From: Seiridium cupressi
Lineage: Eukaryota; Ascomycota; Sordariomycetes; Amphisphaeriales; Sporocadaceae
Length of the DNA: 64,000 bases
Assembly (NCBI GenBank): GCA_036674765.1
Contig: JARVKI010000009.1
Coordinates: 496,001 to 560,000, forward strand
Direction of reading: 5' to 3'
The number at the start of each line of letters is the position of its first letter. Positions within the stretch are counted from its first letter, which is position 1. The translations under genes and the position numbers were made by a program. The notes beneath the pieces were generated by a model. That model was not told where the DNA came from. It saw only the letters and a program-made list of their open reading frames with translations, and did not search any database. Positions 62,372-64,000 of the stretch are shown piece by piece.

Positions 62372-64000
62372 GCGTGTGGAATGCGAACTTTTTGATTGAT
62401 GTCTGGGTTCAGGTGTTGAGTGTGGGTGTTGTCAAAGGTGAAGTTGTGACGTCGATATTCGCTTCTGGGAGCTCGTGTAAGTGCAAGTGGGGGCGCGCCT
62501 CCGAACTGGTGCAATGAGGGGTAGTATTGTGTTTCGGGCAAGGGACGGGAAGGATTCAAAGTGGAATGAGCGAGTATGAGGATGGATTCCAGGAGCAATC
62601 GCTAGAGAGATAAATACCTACAGATTGATCCCGACGCACTGCGCTGCAGACTGAATGGAACGTCGTAGACATGCGCAGTTCCAGGGTGACCACAGGCGAG
62701 ATGTCGGGTTCAGCGGCGACTAACCAACCATGGATGAATGGATGACCTGCACAGCCTCTCGAGGAAACGCAAGCGCAAGCACAAACACAGATCGAATGTC
62801 TTTCATCGGCTGCATTCGAACCGGGAGTCTGTCTGGGTAGAGTTGTTCCAGCAGCGTATCAGAGGCCGAGGCGAGGAACCTAGAACCGCCACTACCATCT
62901 GCTGCAAGCTTGAACCGGAGGTAGCCAATCCGCTCCATTGCGCATCGAGCTGCCCAGACTTTCCCTCCCACCGTGTGCCCGTCGCAGGAGTGGCTGTGCA
63001 CTTGTGCATATCTCACCTCGGGAATATTCGACGACGAGAACTTGCCAATGGGCACAAGTCGCCCAGATGGGTGCCTCGGGATGACGGAAATCACGTCGCT
63101 CAAAGCCACTATTCGCCGCCCACGTCTGTTCGCTGACGAGCTGTTTCCGTCCACGATGCAGGAACTGTCACAGTTGCACCACAGAAACATTGGGGTCCTG
63201 ATCTTAAAATAGCCCACCACTATCGCATATGCACCACTACCCGCTGAGTAAGCCATTTGTTGCTTCACAACTGTCTGCCATGGGCTGGAGCATGGCTGCA
63301 GTATAGACTTGCGGTCAACAGTCGATCGTTCTCTCTGTGGGACTATATCACTCTACTCTGCTGGCCATGTTGATGAGTTCGCTAGCACAGAATGTAACTC
63401 TCTGCAAGAGCATAGCCGTGGAGACCCCATCAGTTCTGCACGCATACTTCGAACTATCTTTAGAACAATTTCATATTGATGCATTGCTCTAGCAGAATAG
63501 TCTCCTGCTATCATCGAGGGAAATGACTAGATGACCTCCTTTGACAGAGCTTTCAGTCCATGTGGCCGGCTTGGAGTGTTCTCAAGGACGATAGCACCAT
63601 TGTGATCCGCAATATAATAACGTGTAAGAGAGACGCAAGTCTAATAGTTTGTGGCTCATCAAGTCTCCATGAAGTATTTTGTCCCTTCCTCTGGACAGTA
63701 TGCAAGAATTACCGGGATCACTTAGTCGTACATGTGTATAGATTTCTACCCGGGCTCTTCTCGAAGCGCATACTTTGTTAAAGAAAGGACTGAGTCTATT
63801 CCCCCGAGGCTTCTGTCATTGTGAAGTGCATGTGCTTGACGCTAAGACAACAATTCGAGCTGCAGAAAACGAACGAACGACGATGAAATTACATCTGCTC
63901 AGTTTGCCCCGAACCATTAGCTTTACTGTACCATAGATATAGCACCACTGTTGTACAGCTGCGACTATCAAATACGTTATTTTAGCTATTAAATCTATCA
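62372..64000. other. End of window, no supportable gene
   Basis: 1.6 kb upstream of the WW gene. An open minus-strand frame of 182 codons (62720-63268) has no recognisable domain and overlaps an open frame on the other strand; I do not accept it. The window ends in AT-richer DNA. Confidence 0.5.

Noticed and set aside
62720..63268. 182-codon minus-strand open frame near the window end
   Set aside because: No recognisable domain, overlapped by another long frame on the other strand; not enough to call a gene.

Overview
The window is nuclear DNA of a filamentous ascomycete (Pezizomycotina, most likely a sordariomycete). Genes sit on both strands as single units. Most introns are 50-65 nt with GTAAGT/GTATGT-like donors and CTAAC-like branch points. 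The proteins are clear fungal orthologues (CFEM, DUF3425-type bZIP, Nic96, Pma1, Yhm2, Cit1, Met17). The order or species cannot be fixed from the sequence alone.

Layout. 1-502: 5' part of a CFEM protein gene (-), cut by the window edge, followed by about 6.4 kb without a supportable gene. 6.9-15.7 kb: three minus-strand genes, a DUF3425 bZIP-like factor, the nucleoporin Nic96/Nup93 and an FGGY D-ribulokinase-type kinase. 17.0-22.6 kb: an uncharacterised 733-residue protein (-) and a seven-exon DCAF4-like WD40 protein (-). 24.25 kb: a small ABM-domain protein (+). 25.2-28.4 kb: the plasma-membrane H+-ATPase Pma1 (-), then about 7 kb of gene-poor DNA. 35.5-39.7 kb: the mitochondrial citrate/oxoglutarate carrier Yhm2 (-) beside mitochondrial citrate synthase (-). 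41.7-44.3 kb: a CID+RRM protein of the Nrd1/Seb1 type (+) with an apparent frameshift. 47-50.4 kb: a large WD40 protein with a SUMO-interacting-like N-terminus (-), whose upstream region is a strongly AT-rich block. 51.4-53.7 kb: a long-chain acyl-CoA synthetase (-) ending in KANL. 56.1-60.8 kb: a MARVEL-like membrane protein, O-acetylhomoserine sulfhydrylase and EMC subunit 7 (all +). 61.4-62.4 kb: a WW-domain protein with a Q/G/Y-rich tail (-).

Functional picture. This is mainly housekeeping DNA: nuclear pore, proton pumping, citrate synthesis and export, sulphur assimilation, ER membrane-protein insertion, transcription termination. I see no mobile element, CRISPR array, rRNA or confident tRNA, and no secondary-metabolite cluster. 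The most unusual structures are gene-internal: a 16-nt microexon followed by a GC-AG intron in PMA1; a 147-nt stop-free, frame-preserving intron in the DCAF4-like gene; a reading-frame break in a C-run of the Nrd1/Seb1 gene; a catalase-type KANL terminus on the acyl-CoA synthetase; and a 59-nt last intron that hides the C-terminus of the uncharacterised protein. I did not find convincing evidence for a wholly new multi-gene system. Gene models are manual splice reconstructions checked by phase and protein continuity, not by transcript data.
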